The position numbers and the translations under genes were made by a program. Shown here piece after piece: positions 22,443-32,798 of a stretch of 41,760 bases of DNA. Below the pieces are notes generated by a model, which saw nothing but the letters and a program-made list of their open reading frames with translations, made no database searches and was not told the origin of the DNA. Every line of letters begins with the position of its first letter. Position 1 is the stretch's first letter. Location of the stretch: contig CAYJQC010000033.1 in assembly GCA_964372215.1 (NCBI GenBank), positions 1 to 41,760 of the forward strand, read 5' to 3'. Source of the DNA: DAIMFL01 sp964372215 (lineage in GTDB: Bacteria > Pseudomonadota > Alphaproteobacteria > Dongiales > Dongiaceae).

Positions 22443-24578
22443 ATGACCGCCTCTGTCGCGCCGGCCGCGGGCGCCGCATCCGCCGCCGAGCGCCACCGCC
22501 TCGCGCCGCTCTTGCGACCCGCCTCGATTGCGATCGTCGGTGCCTCGTCCAAGCCGGACACGGTCGGCTACGGCATGATCCGCTCGACCGCCAAGCTGTC
22601 GAGCGGGCACCGGGTCTATCTGGTCAATCCCAAATACGACGAGATCGACGGGGTGCAGTGCTACAGCTCGATCTCCGCGCTGCCCGAGGTGGTCGATCAC
22701 GTGGTGCTCGGCATCGGCAACGCGCGCATCGAAGGCCAGCTCGCCGAGGCGATCGGGCAGGGCGTGCGCGCCGCCACCATCTTCGGCTCGGGCTATCTGG
22801 AGAACGATACGAGCCCGCCGCTGACCCGGCGCATCTCCGCCATGGCCGAAGCCGCCGGCATGGCGCTGTGCGGCGGCAACTGCATGGGATTCTACAATCT
22901 CGACCACGACCTCAGGGTATGCGGCTTTCCGCCGCCGGAGTGGCTGGAGCGCGGCGGCGTCGCCTTCATCTCCCATTCCGGATCGGCCTTCACCGCCCTG
23001 GTCCACAACGACCGCCGCTTCCGCTTCAACCTCGCGGTGTCGTCGGGGCAGGAGCTGGTCACCACCGCCGCCGACTATCTCGACTATGCGCTCGAGCAGC
23101 CGACGACCCGGGCGGTCGGGCTGTTCCTGGAGACCGTGCGCGATCCCGCGCGCTTCGTCGCGGCCCTGGAGAAGGCGGCCGCGCGCGACATTCCGGTGGT
23201 CGCTCTCAAGGTCGGGCGCACTGCCGAGAGCGCGGCCCTGGCGGTCAGCCATTCCGGCGCGATCGCCGGCGATCACGGCGCCTACGAGGCGGTGTTCGAC
23301 CGCTACGGCGTGATCCAGGTCGACGATCTCGACGAGCTCGGCAACGCCCTGCTGCTGATGGAAGGTCCGCGCCGGGTGGCCAAGGGCGGCCTCGCCTCGA
23401 TGCACGATTCAGGTGGGCTGCGCGAGCTGCTGGTCGACCTCGCCAGCGTCCGGGGGGTGCCGTTCGCCAAGATCGACGGCGACACCACGGCGAAGCTGGC
23501 GGCCCGTCTCGACTACGGGCTCGACCCGATCAACCCGCTCGACGCCTGGGGCACCGGCCACGACTACGAGGCGATCTTCACGGACTGCCTGACCGCCCTG
23601 GCCGAGGATCCGGATACCGCGCTCGCCGGCTTGTTCGTCGAGCCGCGCGACGGCTACTACCTCAGCGAAGGCTATGGCCGGCTGCTGCTGGCGACCGCGG
23701 AACGCACATCCAAGCCGATCATCCTGACCACCAACATGGCGAGCAACGGCGCCGACGGGCTGTGCAATCGCCTGGTGCGCGCCGGGATCCCGGTGCTGCT
23801 CGGCGCGGCGCCGGCGCTGCGCGCGATCCGTCTCGCCTTCGAGCGCCGCGACTGGCAGGCGCGCCCGGCGATGCGGCCGTCGGCACCGCGGGCGGGCCTG
23901 CGCGCCAAATGGACGGCGCGCCTCGCCACCGGCGCGGCGCTCGACGAGGCGGAAGGCCTGACGCTGTTCGCCGACTATGGAATTCCGGTGCTGCCGCATC
24001 GCGTGGTCGAGGACGCCGCCGCGGCGGTCCAGGCGGCGCGCGCGCTCGGCCTGCCGGTCGCCCTGAAGACGGCGATGCCGGGGATCCTGCACAAATCCGA
24101 CGTCGGCGGCGTGAAGCTCGGGCTTGCCGATGCCGCCGCGGTCGCCGCCGCCTGGGACGATCTGGCGGCGCGGCTGGGCCCCCGGGTCATCGTCATGCCG
24201 ATGGCGAAGGAGAAGGGCGTCGAGCTGGCCTTCGGCGCCCTGCACGATGCGCAGTTCGGTTCGATCGTCCTGGCCGGCGCCGGCGGCGTCCTGATCGAAC
24301 TGCTGGGGGATCGCGGCTTCGCCGTGCCGCCGTTCGACGCCGCCTGGGGCCGGCGGGTGATCGATCGCCTGAAGATCAGGCCGCTGCTCGACGGCCGGCG
24401 CGGCGCCCCGCCCGCCGACATCGCCGCGCTGGCCGAGGCGTTCGCCCGCTTCTCGGCGATGATCGCCGATCTCGACGGACTGATCGCCGAGGTCGACGTG
24501 AACCCGCTGATCGCCGGGCCGCACGGCTGCGTGGCGCTCGACGCGCTGGTGGTGCCGAGGAAACCGACCGAAGCATAG
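22443..24578 (+). CDS. Acyl-CoA synthetase, NDP-forming (acetate--CoA ligase family)
   Basis: Predicted 711 aa, fusing the alpha and beta parts of ADP-forming acyl-CoA synthetases, which interconvert acyl-CoA, ADP and phosphate with acid, CoA and ATP. Order of domains: CoA-binding Rossmann domain (SIAIVGASSKPDTVGYG, about 28-44), two succinyl-CoA ligase-like domains with ISHSGSAFTALV and the phospho-histidine candidate H270 in VSHSGAIAGDHGA, then a C-terminal ATP-grasp domain with ALKTAMPGILHKSDVGGVKL. ATG 22443 is chosen over the longer frame because the CoA domain starts right after it. It follows the TetR-Rieske gene by 13 bases, so it probably handles an acid produced by the amine pathway or is controlled with it. 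Confidence 0.88.
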   Translation: MTASVAPAAGAASAAERHRLAPLLRPASIAIVGASSKPDTVGYGMIRSTAKLSSGHRVYLVNPKYDEIDGVQCYSSISALPEVVDHVVLGIGNARIEGQLAEAIGQGVRAATIFGSGYLENDTSPPLTRRISAMAEAAGMALCGGNCMGFYNLDHDLRVCGFPPPEWLERGGVAFISHSGSAFTALVHNDRRFRFNLAVSSGQELVTTAADYLDYALEQPTTRAVGLFLETVRDPARFVAALEKAAARDIPVVALKVGRTAESAALAVSHSGAIAGDHGAYEAVFDRYGVIQVDDLDELGNALLLMEGPRRVAKGGLASMHDSGGLRELLVDLASVRGVPFAKIDGDTTAKLAARLDYGLDPINPLDAWGTGHDYEAIFTDCLTALAEDPDTALAGLFVEPRDGYYLSEGYGRLLLATAERTSKPIILTTNMASNGADGLCNRLVRAGIPVLLGAAPALRAIRLAFERRDWQARPAMRPSAPRAGLRAKWTARLATGAALDEAEGLTLFADYGIPVLPHRVVEDAAAAVQAARALGLPVALKTAMPGILHKSDVGGVKLGLADAAAVAAAWDDLAARLGPRVIVMPMAKEKGVELAFGALHDAQFGSIVLAGAGGVLIELLGDRGFAVPPFDAAWGRRVIDRLKIRPLLDGRRGAPPADIAALAEAFARFSAMIADLDGLIAEVDVNPLIAGPHGCVALDALVVPRKPTEA

Positions 24579-24643
24579 GGCTGCGACGAGATCCAGCTCC
24601 GCACGCGCGGGCTCCGGCGTCTACTCCGGCCGATTGCGGAAGG

Positions 24644-24886
24644 TCAGGAGAACGCCTTGAAGGCGATGAGGGTGAAGGTTTCCTTCACGCCGGCCAGGGT
24701 CTGCAGGCGGTCGGTGACGAAACGGCCGATGTCCTGGCCATCCGGCAGATAGCATTTCAACAGGAGATCGTACTGCCCGGAGGTCGAATGCACCTCCGAC
24801 ACCTCGTCGATCGACTGCACCGCCTCGTCGGCCACTTCGTAGGCCCGGCCCAGATCGCATTTCACCATGACGAAGATGGTCTGCAT
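24644..24886 (-). CDS. Stand-alone Lrp/AsnC ligand-binding (RAM) domain protein
   Basis: Predicted 80 aa. The whole protein is one beta-alpha-beta-beta-alpha-beta RAM domain, the C-terminal amino-acid sensing module of Lrp/AsnC regulators, without any helix-turn-helix. Recognisable stretches are IFVMVKCDLGRAYEVADEA, the conserved SGQYDLLLKCY and LAGVKETFTLIAF. Such short proteins form dimers or octamers and bind amino acids, but their targets are mostly unknown. It is convergent with the acyl-CoA synthetase gene (65 bases between stops) and lies 24 bases downstream of the DEAD-box helicase gene on the same strand. Confidence 0.82.
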   Translation of the reverse strand: MQTIFVMVKCDLGRAYEVADEAVQSIDEVSEVHSTSGQYDLLLKCYLPDGQDIGRFVTDRLQTLAGVKETFTLIAFKAFS

Positions 24887-24910
24887 GGCGATCGTCTCCC
24901 GGCTGGGCGC

Positions 24911-26521
<1,611 letters not shown>

Positions 26522-26718
26522 GCTGTCCGGTGCGGGCATTTCAACGCAATATTCGCGTGCAAAACGAGGCCGGTGCCCGTCGCTACCGGCCTCGAAGTGC
26601 TGCATACATGGGCAAAAGCCATTGATTTGTCAATGATTAACTTGTGTAAACCCTTTGGCGTGGCGGCCCGGTCCGGCGCCGCGCCTGGCGCTTGCATCGG
26701 CATGGCGAGCCGGCCGGC

Positions 26719-27261
26719 ATGCTGATGGAACGGGCGCGCGCGCTGCTGCTGGTGGTCGATGTCCAGGAACGGCTGGTGCCCGCCATGACCGAGGCGGCGG
26801 CGATGCTGGCCAATTCGGCGCTGCTGCTGCGCGGCGCCGGCCGGCTCGGCGTGCCGGTCCTGGCCTCGGAACAGTATCCCCAGGGGCTCGGACCGACGGT
26901 GCCGGAGCTGGTGGAGCTGCTGCCCGAGAATGCCCGCCTGGCCAAGACCGATTTCGCCTGCGCCGCGGATCCCGGGATCGCCGGCCGGCTCGCCGCGTCG
27001 GGCCGCGACCAGATCGTGATCTGCGGCATCGAGTCACATGTCTGCGTGCTGCAGACCGCGCTCGGCCTGAAGGCGGCCGGCTACCTGCCGTTCGTGGCCG
27101 CCGACGCCACCGCATCGCGGCGGGCCGAGAGCAAGGCGGTCGCGCTCGACCGGCTGCGGGCCAACGGGGTCGAGGTGGTGACTGCGGAGATGGTGCTGTT
27201 CGAATGGCTCGGCCGCGCCGCCACCGACGAGTTCAGGGAGCTCAGCCGGCTGATCCGCTGA
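26719..27261 (+). CDS. Isochorismatase-like cysteine hydrolase (nicotinamidase superfamily)
   Basis: Predicted 180 aa. The superfamily hydrolyses amides or vinyl ethers such as nicotinamide, N-carbamoylsarcosine or isochorismate; the substrate here is unknown. The catalytic triad is visible as D14 (LLVVDVQERL), K76 (LAKTDFACA) and C109 in ICGIESHVCVLQTA, including the cis-peptide region before the cysteine. It resembles the YcaC/hydrolase branch found singly in many alphaproteobacteria. ATG 26719 is preferred; ATG 26692 gives nine extra residues of poor quality. It is convergent with the lipoprotein gene, with only six bases between the ends. Confidence 0.87.
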   Translation: MLMERARALLLVVDVQERLVPAMTEAAAMLANSALLLRGAGRLGVPVLASEQYPQGLGPTVPELVELLPENARLAKTDFACAADPGIAGRLAASGRDQIVICGIESHVCVLQTALGLKAAGYLPFVAADATASRRAESKAVALDRLRANGVEVVTAEMVLFEWLGRAATDEFRELSRLIR

Positions 27262-27267
27262 CCCGAC

Positions 27268-27849
27268 TCAGCAGGAGCCCCACATGCAGTCGTGGGATTC
27301 GAAGATGCCGTCGCGCGGCGGGAACAGCTCGGTGGTCACTTGGCGGATGAAGCTGACGAAGCGCGGGTCGTCCGGGCCGCTGACGCCGTCGACCGAACCG
27401 GAGAGATAGGTCGCCGGGCGGTCGCTGCGGCAGAAGGCGGCGATCAGGCGAACCTCGCCGTTCGCCGGGCCGCCGCCCACCAGCGGCGTGCCGTCGCACA
27501 GCGCGCTGCCATTGGTGCCGAGCGGGCCGTTCCACAGCATGCGCACGCGATAGACGGTGCGCGCCGAGTCGTCGGGCGCGGTGGTGAAGTTCGTCCGCGG
27601 CCCGAAATGGGCGCCCCGCATGGCATCGGTCACCGCCCGGTCGAACGCCGGCTGCGCCAGGTTCGCGAACGGGTTGCCGAGGATCTCGGTGGTCAGGTCG
27701 CGCCCGGCGCCGGCATAGGCGAAGTCGGCGCGGCTATAGGCGGTTTCGACCCGCACGAAGTCGATCTTGCCGCCGCCGCCGATGCCCGCGGCGCAGGCGC
27801 CGAGCGCCAGCGTTGCCGCCAGGGCCACCGCATGAATCGGACGCACCAT
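27268..27849 (-). CDS. Hypothetical lipoprotein
   Basis: Predicted 193 aa. The N-terminus MVRPIHAVALAATLALGACA is a lipoprotein signal with lipobox LGAC, so C19 should be lipidated and the protein anchored to a membrane. The mature part contains four further cysteines, including ALCDG, AAFCRS and the C-terminal HDCMWGSC, which could form disulphides in the periplasm. I recognise no domain. It lies 57 bases downstream of the GNAT gene start and is divergent from it in function; no operon partner is clear because the GNAT gene ahead (27907-28404) shares its strand. Existence of the gene is well supported by the signal and codon use. Confidence 0.75.
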   Translation of the reverse strand: MVRPIHAVALAATLALGACAAGIGGGGKIDFVRVETAYSRADFAYAGAGRDLTTEILGNPFANLAQPAFDRAVTDAMRGAHFGPRTNFTTAPDDSARTVYRVRMLWNGPLGTNGSALCDGTPLVGGGPANGEVRLIAAFCRSDRPATYLSGSVDGVSGPDDPRFVSFIRQVTTELFPPRDGIFESHDCMWGSC

Positions 27850-27906
27850 GCCAATATCCCCGTCCTGCAGTGCTTGCCAGAGAGATGGATCAGGCGGACC
27901 CGCAAA

Positions 27907-28404
27907 TCAAGCCGGTCCTGTCGGGTCCTCGATCACCAGATAGAGCCGCGGCCCGACTTCGGCGAAGCCGCCGCGCAGGTAGAAGTCGAGAGACCTCCGC
28001 CAGCGCGGCTGTTCCGGCGCGCTGACCTCGAGGACCGTCCAGCCGCGCGTCGCCGCGAACGCCTTGGCATGGTCCAGCATGCGCTGGCCCAGCCGCGCCG
28101 AGCGATGCGCCGGCTCGACATAGAGCTCGGTGATCTCGCCGAAGCGGCCGAGGGCGTAGGCGGCGGCGCATTCGTTGAGCGCGATGGCGCCGGCGGGCTG
28201 CCCGGTCTCGTCGCTGGCGATGAAGCCGAAATAGCCCGGCTCGTCGCGCAGCAGGCGCTCGACGACCGGGGCAAGCCTGGCTTCGCCATAGTACTCGGCA
28301 TAGTCGGGATTGAGCTCGAGCAGCAGCCGCGAGATCAGCCGGCAGAACGGCGCCGCGTCTTCGGGGCCGGCGGGTCGGATCGAATAGGCGTCGGTCGCCG
28401 ACAT
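27907..28404 (-). CDS. GNAT-family N-acetyltransferase
   Basis: Predicted 165 aa. It should move an acetyl group from acetyl-CoA to an amine of a small molecule or protein; the acceptor is unknown. The fold is seen as YSIRPAGPEDAAPFCRLI at the start, then GAIALNECAAAYALG, EITELYVEPAHRSARLGQRM (acetyl-CoA loop, R/Q-x-x-G-x-G/A like, with ARLGQ) and RSLDFYLRGGFAEVG near the end. ATG 28404 lies 8 bases after the parE stop, so the gene is probably read through from parE. Confidence 0.85.
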   Translation of the reverse strand: MSATDAYSIRPAGPEDAAPFCRLISRLLLELNPDYAEYYGEARLAPVVERLLRDEPGYFGFIASDETGQPAGAIALNECAAAYALGRFGEITELYVEPAHRSARLGQRMLDHAKAFAATRGWTVLEVSAPEQPRWRRSLDFYLRGGFAEVGPRLYLVIEDPTGPA

Positions 28405-28412
28405 GCCCCACG

Positions 28413-30404
28413 CTACACGTCGATGTCGCGGGCGAAGCGGGCGTTCTCCTGGATGAACTGGAACCTGAGCTCGGGCTTGCGCCCCATCAGGCTCTCGACC
28501 CGGTCCTGGGTCTCGCGCGCCGCCTGGCGCTCGTCGTCGTTGAAGCGGTCGGGCAGGTGGACCCGGAGCAGGGTGCGGAGGCCCGGCTTCATGGTGGTGT
28601 CGCGCAGCTGCACCGCCGGCATCTCGCCGAGGCCCTTGAAGCGGCTGATCTCGACCTTGCCGCGGCCGTTGAAGGTCGACTTCATCAGCTCGTCCTTGTG
28701 GGCGTCGTCGCGGGCATAGGCGGTGGTGCCGCCCTGGCTCAGGCGATAGAGCGGCGGCACCGCGAGATAGAGATGCCCGTTCTCGATCAGCCCGGGCATC
28801 TCGCGATAGAAGAAGGTCATCAGCAGCGAGGCGATATGGGCGCCGTCGACATCGGCGTCGGTCATGATGACGATCTTCTCGTAGCGCAGCCGCTTGTCGT
28901 CGTACTTGTCGCGGGTGCCGCAGCCGAGCGCCTGGATCAGGTCGATCAGCTCCTGGTTGCCCTTCAGCTTGTCGGCCGAGGCGCTGGCGACGTTCAGGAT
29001 CTTGCCGCGCAGCGGCAGCACCGCCTGGGTCTCGCGGGCGCGCGCCTGCTTGGCCGAGCCGCCGGCGGAATCGCCCTCGACCAGGAACAGTTCGGTGCCC
29101 TCGGGCCCCTCCAGGGTGCAGTCGGTGAGCTTGCCGGGCAGGCGCAGCTTGCGGGTCGCGGTCTTGCGCGCGACCTCCTTGTCCTGGCGCCGGCGCAGGC
29201 GATCCTCGGCGCGTTCGATCGCCCAGTCGAGCAGGTCGCGGGCGCGCTCGGTATCGCCCGACAGCCAGTGGTCGAAGTGATCCTTGATCGAGGCCTCGAC
29301 CAGGCGGGTGGCGTCGGCCGAGGACAGCCTTTCCTTGGTCTGGCCCTGGAACTGCGGATCCCTGATGAACAGCGACAGCATCATCGCGGCGCCGCCCAGG
29401 ATGTCCTCGGCGGTGACCTGCGCCGCCTTGCGGTTGCCGACCAGCTCGCCATGGGCCTTGAGCGAGCGGGTCAGGCCGCTGCGCAGGCCGGCCTCGTGGG
29501 TGCCGCCCTCGGGCGTCGGCACGGTATTGCAGTAGGAATTCAGGAAGCCGTCGCCGTCGACCGGCCAGGCGACCGCCCATTCGACCCGGCCGCGCGCGTC
29601 GGGGAAGCTCGCCTCGCCGAAGAACGCCGTCTGGGTCACCGTCTTGCGGCCCTCGAGCGCGGCGTTCAGGTAATCGAGCAGGCCGCCCGGGAAATGGAAG
29701 GTCTCCTTGGCCGGGGTCGGGCCGTCCGGGTCGACCAGGGCGGGATCGCAGCTCCAGCGGATCTCGACGCCGCGGAACAGATAGGCCTTGGAGCGGGCCA
29801 TGCGGTACATCCGCTCCGGCCTGAACCGGGCGTCGGCCCCGAAGATCTCGGGGTCGGGATGGAAGCGGATGGTGGTGCCGCGCCGGTTCGGTGCCGCCCC
29901 GGCCTTTTCCTTGAGCTTGGTCACCGGCTTGCCGCGGGAATACTCCTGGGTGAACAGGTCGCGGTCGCGGGCGACTTCGACGCTGAGCTTGTCCGACAGC
30001 GCGTTGACCACGCTGGCGCCGACGCCGTGCAACCCGCCCGAGGTCTGGTAGACCTTGCCGCCGAACTTGCCGCCGGAATGCAGCGTGGTCAGGATCACCT
30101 CGAGCGCCGACTTGGTCTTGAACTTCGGATGCGGGTCGGTCGGGATGCCGCGGCCGTTGTCGCGCACGGTGACGAAGCCTTCCGCGTCGAGCTCGAGCTC
30201 GATCCGGTTGGCGTGGCCGGCCACCGCCTCGTCCATGGCGTTGTCCAAGACCTCGGCCACCAGGTGATGCAGGGCGCGCTCGTCGGTGCCGCCGATATAC
30301 ATGCCGGGCCGGCGGCGCACCGGCTCCAGCCCCTCCAGGACCTCGATGTCCTTGGCGGTGTAGCCGGTGTCCTTGCGGGCGGTGCTCTGGAACAGGTCGG
30401 CCAT
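28413..30404 (-). CDS. parE: DNA topoisomerase IV subunit B
   Basis: Predicted 663 aa, the usual length for alphaproteobacterial ParE. With ParC it decatenates daughter chromosomes and relaxes supercoils using ATP. The GHKL ATPase is at the N-terminus: EVLDNAMDEAVAG, DNGRGIP and QTSGGLHGVGASVVNALS. The TOPRIM domain shows VEGDSAGGSAKQARAR, PLRGKILNV and MTDADVDGAHIASLLMTFFY, where the Ala-His of DGAHI and the overall length favour ParE over GyrB. ATG 30404 starts MADLFQSTARKDTGYTAKDI; the longer frame from 30521 adds an unlikely basic leader. It is divergent from the thioesterase gene. Confidence 0.95.
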   Translation of the reverse strand: MADLFQSTARKDTGYTAKDIEVLEGLEPVRRRPGMYIGGTDERALHHLVAEVLDNAMDEAVAGHANRIELELDAEGFVTVRDNGRGIPTDPHPKFKTKSALEVILTTLHSGGKFGGKVYQTSGGLHGVGASVVNALSDKLSVEVARDRDLFTQEYSRGKPVTKLKEKAGAAPNRRGTTIRFHPDPEIFGADARFRPERMYRMARSKAYLFRGVEIRWSCDPALVDPDGPTPAKETFHFPGGLLDYLNAALEGRKTVTQTAFFGEASFPDARGRVEWAVAWPVDGDGFLNSYCNTVPTPEGGTHEAGLRSGLTRSLKAHGELVGNRKAAQVTAEDILGGAAMMLSLFIRDPQFQGQTKERLSSADATRLVEASIKDHFDHWLSGDTERARDLLDWAIERAEDRLRRRQDKEVARKTATRKLRLPGKLTDCTLEGPEGTELFLVEGDSAGGSAKQARARETQAVLPLRGKILNVASASADKLKGNQELIDLIQALGCGTRDKYDDKRLRYEKIVIMTDADVDGAHIASLLMTFFYREMPGLIENGHLYLAVPPLYRLSQGGTTAYARDDAHKDELMKSTFNGRGKVEISRFKGLGEMPAVQLRDTTMKPGLRTLLRVHLPDRFNDDERQAARETQDRVESLMGRKPELRFQFIQENARFARDIDV

Positions 30405-30577
30405 GCCGGATGCGCTTTGCGTAGGGAACGGGGGGCCGGAATCGGCGCGCCGGATTATACGGACGGCGGTTGCGCCGCAGCAAGCGGCCTCCGCAGCATA
30501 CTGTAGGCGCCGCCGCAGCATCAGGCTATATGTTGTAGTCGTTCTTTGGCTTTCATCCGGCGGCTGAGGAGGCGCGC

Positions 30578-30979
30578 ATGGCCCGCGAGGACGCTTCGGA
30601 CCGCCCGCCGGGGGTGCGCGACCCGGCGCTCCGCACCATCGCCATGCCGAAGGACGCCAACCCCAACGGCGACATCTTCGGCGGCTGGATCATGGCCCAG
30701 ATGGACCTGGCCGGCTCGGTGCAGGCGTTCCAGCGCGCCAAGGGCCGCATCGCCACCGTCGCGGTCGACGCCATGACCTTCCACCGCCCGGTGTTCATCG
30801 GCGATCTCGTGAGCTGCTACGCCGAGGTCAAGCGGGTCGGGCGCACTTCGATCACCGTCGAGGTCGAGACCTGGGTCGAGCGCCGCCGCGACGGCGCCCA
30901 CGAGAAGGTCACCGAAGGCCAGTTCACCTATGTCGCGATCGACGATGCCGGACGGCCGCGGCCGGTGGATACAGCGTAA
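30578..30979 (+). CDS. yciA: Acyl-CoA thioesterase, YciA-type hotdog
   Basis: Predicted 133 aa hotdog-fold enzyme that hydrolyses short to medium acyl-CoAs. The family motif PNGDIFGGWIMAQMDLAGS (about 29-47) carries the catalytic aspartate of GDIFGGW, followed by TVAVDAMTFHRPVFIGDLVS and the beta-strand RTSITVEVETWVE. GAGGAGG stands 6 bases before ATG 30578. It is transcribed divergently from parE across about 170 bases, which include an AT-rich stretch near 30520-30550 likely to hold promoters. Confidence 0.93.
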   Translation: MAREDASDRPPGVRDPALRTIAMPKDANPNGDIFGGWIMAQMDLAGSVQAFQRAKGRIATVAVDAMTFHRPVFIGDLVSCYAEVKRVGRTSITVEVETWVERRRDGAHEKVTEGQFTYVAIDDAGRPRPVDTA

Positions 30980-31120
30980 CTCTGCGCGAGCTGCGCATAC
31001 GCTTCGGAGGGGATCGCGATGGCTGAGCGAAATCGCAGTCACGGCGGGATCTGCAGATATTCCCACTCCGATCCCGACCGCACACGATTCGTGACGGCGC
31101 CGTCGCACCGTTCGTGCGGC

Positions 31121-31513
31121 CTACTCCTCAAAGCGACCCGTGGCGTCGCGATCGCGGTCGTATCGTCTCGCGAGCGGAAACGGCGGCAACCAGGACTCGC
31201 GACGGACGATCCAGAGTTCGTAGGTTGGCCTCAGTTGGTCAGGGGCATCCAGGGATCCCAGGTTCACTTCGATTTCGTCTGCGCTGCGCCCGAAAACCGA
31301 GGAGCCGCAGCGGGGACAGAAGAACCGCCCGGCGTAGTCGCGTGTTTCGCCATCGATCGTCACCGCATCCCGAGGGAACACCGCGGAAGCGTGAAACAGG
31401 GCCCCATGATGCTTGCGGCAGTCGAGACAGTGACAAAGGCCGACCCGGTATGGCAGTCCCGACGCCACGATTCGGACGTTGCCGCACAGGCAACCGCCGG
31501 TGAACCGGTCCAT
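31121..31513 (-). CDS. GFA/CENP-V family zinc protein
   Basis: Predicted 130 aa, the family named for glutathione-dependent formaldehyde-activating enzyme, though most members have unknown substrates. All seven zinc-ligand cysteines are present: C8 and C10 (GGCLCG), C27, C29 and C32 (LCHCLDCRKHHG), and C66 and C69 (FFCPRCGSS). The NLGSLDAP and RPTYELWI segments also fit. The opposite-strand open frame over the same bases is a shadow. Its neighbours are the convergent thioesterase and the upstream degenerate GGDEF gene on the same strand. Confidence 0.88.
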   Translation of the reverse strand: MDRFTGGCLCGNVRIVASGLPYRVGLCHCLDCRKHHGALFHASAVFPRDAVTIDGETRDYAGRFFCPRCGSSVFGRSADEIEVNLGSLDAPDQLRPTYELWIVRRESWLPPFPLARRYDRDRDATGRFEE

Positions 31514-31632
31514 GCCGCGTCTCCTCTAACGTCAAAAGTGGGGTCGGCGTAGAACCTTCCGCGCCCGCGCCCGCGCTTGTGCCGAGCACGAGTTCGGCCT
31601 GACCGCGGGCTGTGGCCGCCGCCCCCGCAGCC

Positions 31633-32601
31633 CTATCCGAAATGGAACTCGTTGGCGCCCTTTTCGCGGGCCGCCAGGGTCGCGGCGGTGGCGCAGCGCA
31701 CCAGGTCGTCGGCGTCGCGGGCACTGGTCGGGAACATGGCGATGCCGACATTGATGGTGACGTCGAACACCCGGCTCTCGGCCTCGTAGCGGCCGGCGGC
31801 CGCGGCGATGATCTTCTCGGCGACGATCTGCATGTCCTCGACCCGCGGCATCGATTCCACGAGGATCGCGAGATCGCCGTCGTCGAGCAGGGAGATGGTG
31901 TCGCTGGCGCGCAGCGCGCGCACCAGGCGGCGCGAGACCAGCGGCATGACGGTCGCTATCGGATCGACGCCGGGCTTGAAGGACGGCTTCTCCTGGCAGT
32001 CGAGATGGAGCATCAGCACGCCGAGGAAGTCCTTGTTGCGCCGGGCCCGGCGCACCGCGAGCGACAGCACCTCCCAGAACAGCGACTGGCGCGCCAGCCC
32101 GGTCGTGCCCTCGAACAGCTCGAGCCCCGCCGCCCGGCTGCGCGCCCGGTCGAGCGACAGGGCGTAGCGCAGCGCGCGCTCCAGCACCCCGGCGGTCAGC
32201 TCGTCCCTCGGCAGCAGGTCGCTGGCGCCGGCGTCGATGGCGCGCCGGGTGGCGGCCGGATCGGCGCTCGCCGAGAGCAGCAGGAACGGTCCGCTCAGCT
32301 GGCCGTCGGCGCGGGCGCGCTCCAGCCAGCGGATCGACTCGTCGAGCGAGCCGACCCGGCCGAGCAGGACCGCGCCGTAGTCGAAATCGGTGGCGAGCAG
32401 CAGGGCCTGGCGGTAGTCGCCGGCGGTATCGAGGGACAGCTCGCCGAGCGGCATCCCGGCGCGCCGGGCGTCGTCGACCATGTCGAGGATCAGGGCCCGT
32501 TCGTCCGGGTCATCGGACACCAGCAGCAGCCGCGACGGCGCCAGCTCGTGCGGATCCTGGCCTCTGGCACCGCCGGGCTCCGACGTCTTGCTCCCCGTCA
32601 C
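31633..32601 (-). CDS. Degenerate receiver plus degenerate GGDEF signalling protein
   Basis: Predicted 322 aa. Residues about 23-150 look like a response-regulator receiver domain (RLLLVSDDPDERALI, FLLLSASADPAATRRAIDAGASDLL), but the phospho-acceptor Asp position is G81 in AVLLGRV. Residues about 160-322 follow the diguanylate cyclase fold (TTGLARQSLFWEVL, ALRASDTISLL, VTINVGIAMFP, LVRCATAATLAAREKGANEF), yet the GGDEF motif reads DDGDL at 240-244. Neither phosphorylation nor c-di-GMP synthesis is expected; it may bind a nucleotide or act by protein contact. GTG 32601 is chosen since GGAGG is 8 bases upstream; the ATG at 32655 has no such site. Confidence 0.75.
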   Translation of the reverse strand: MTGSKTSEPGGARGQDPHELAPSRLLLVSDDPDERALILDMVDDARRAGMPLGELSLDTAGDYRQALLLATDFDYGAVLLGRVGSLDESIRWLERARADGQLSGPFLLLSASADPAATRRAIDAGASDLLPRDELTAGVLERALRYALSLDRARSRAAGLELFEGTTGLARQSLFWEVLSLAVRRARRNKDFLGVLMLHLDCQEKPSFKPGVDPIATVMPLVSRRLVRALRASDTISLLDDGDLAILVESMPRVEDMQIVAEKIIAAAAGRYEAESRVFDVTINVGIAMFPTSARDADDLVRCATAATLAAREKGANEFHFG

Positions 32602-32744
32602 CAACCTGTCCTCCGTTCGGCCGGCCATTCTGGGGCCGACTGGGCTGTCTGGCATGCGGAGCGCAGTCTAGGGGAAGTTGCGCGGCGGCGGGCAATCTAT
32701 TGTCGCCGCCGCCGCCCAGGCCGCTCGTGGAGCCATCGACAGAA

Positions 32745-32773
32745 GGCCCCCGCCACGTCATGTGGCGGGGGCC
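32745..32773 (-). terminator. Strong hairpin after glnA
   Basis: A perfect 12-bp stem (32745-32756 with 32762-32773) closes a five-base loop. It lies 26 bases beyond the glnA stop. On the minus strand it is followed by TTCTGT, a weak T-rich tail, so it can end glnBA transcription and protect the 3' end. Confidence 0.7.
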
Positions 32774-32798
32774 TCCGGCGCAGGCTGGAGGCGATCGG

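Noticed and set aside
27907..30483. Single 858-residue frame covering the GNAT gene and parE
   Set aside because: Only its last 165 residues are a real protein (GNAT). The rest is out of frame with parE, which is fully conserved in its own frame.
31019..31552. Plus-strand frame over the GFA gene
   Set aside because: The minus strand has all seven zinc cysteines of the GFA family, whereas this frame has no motif.
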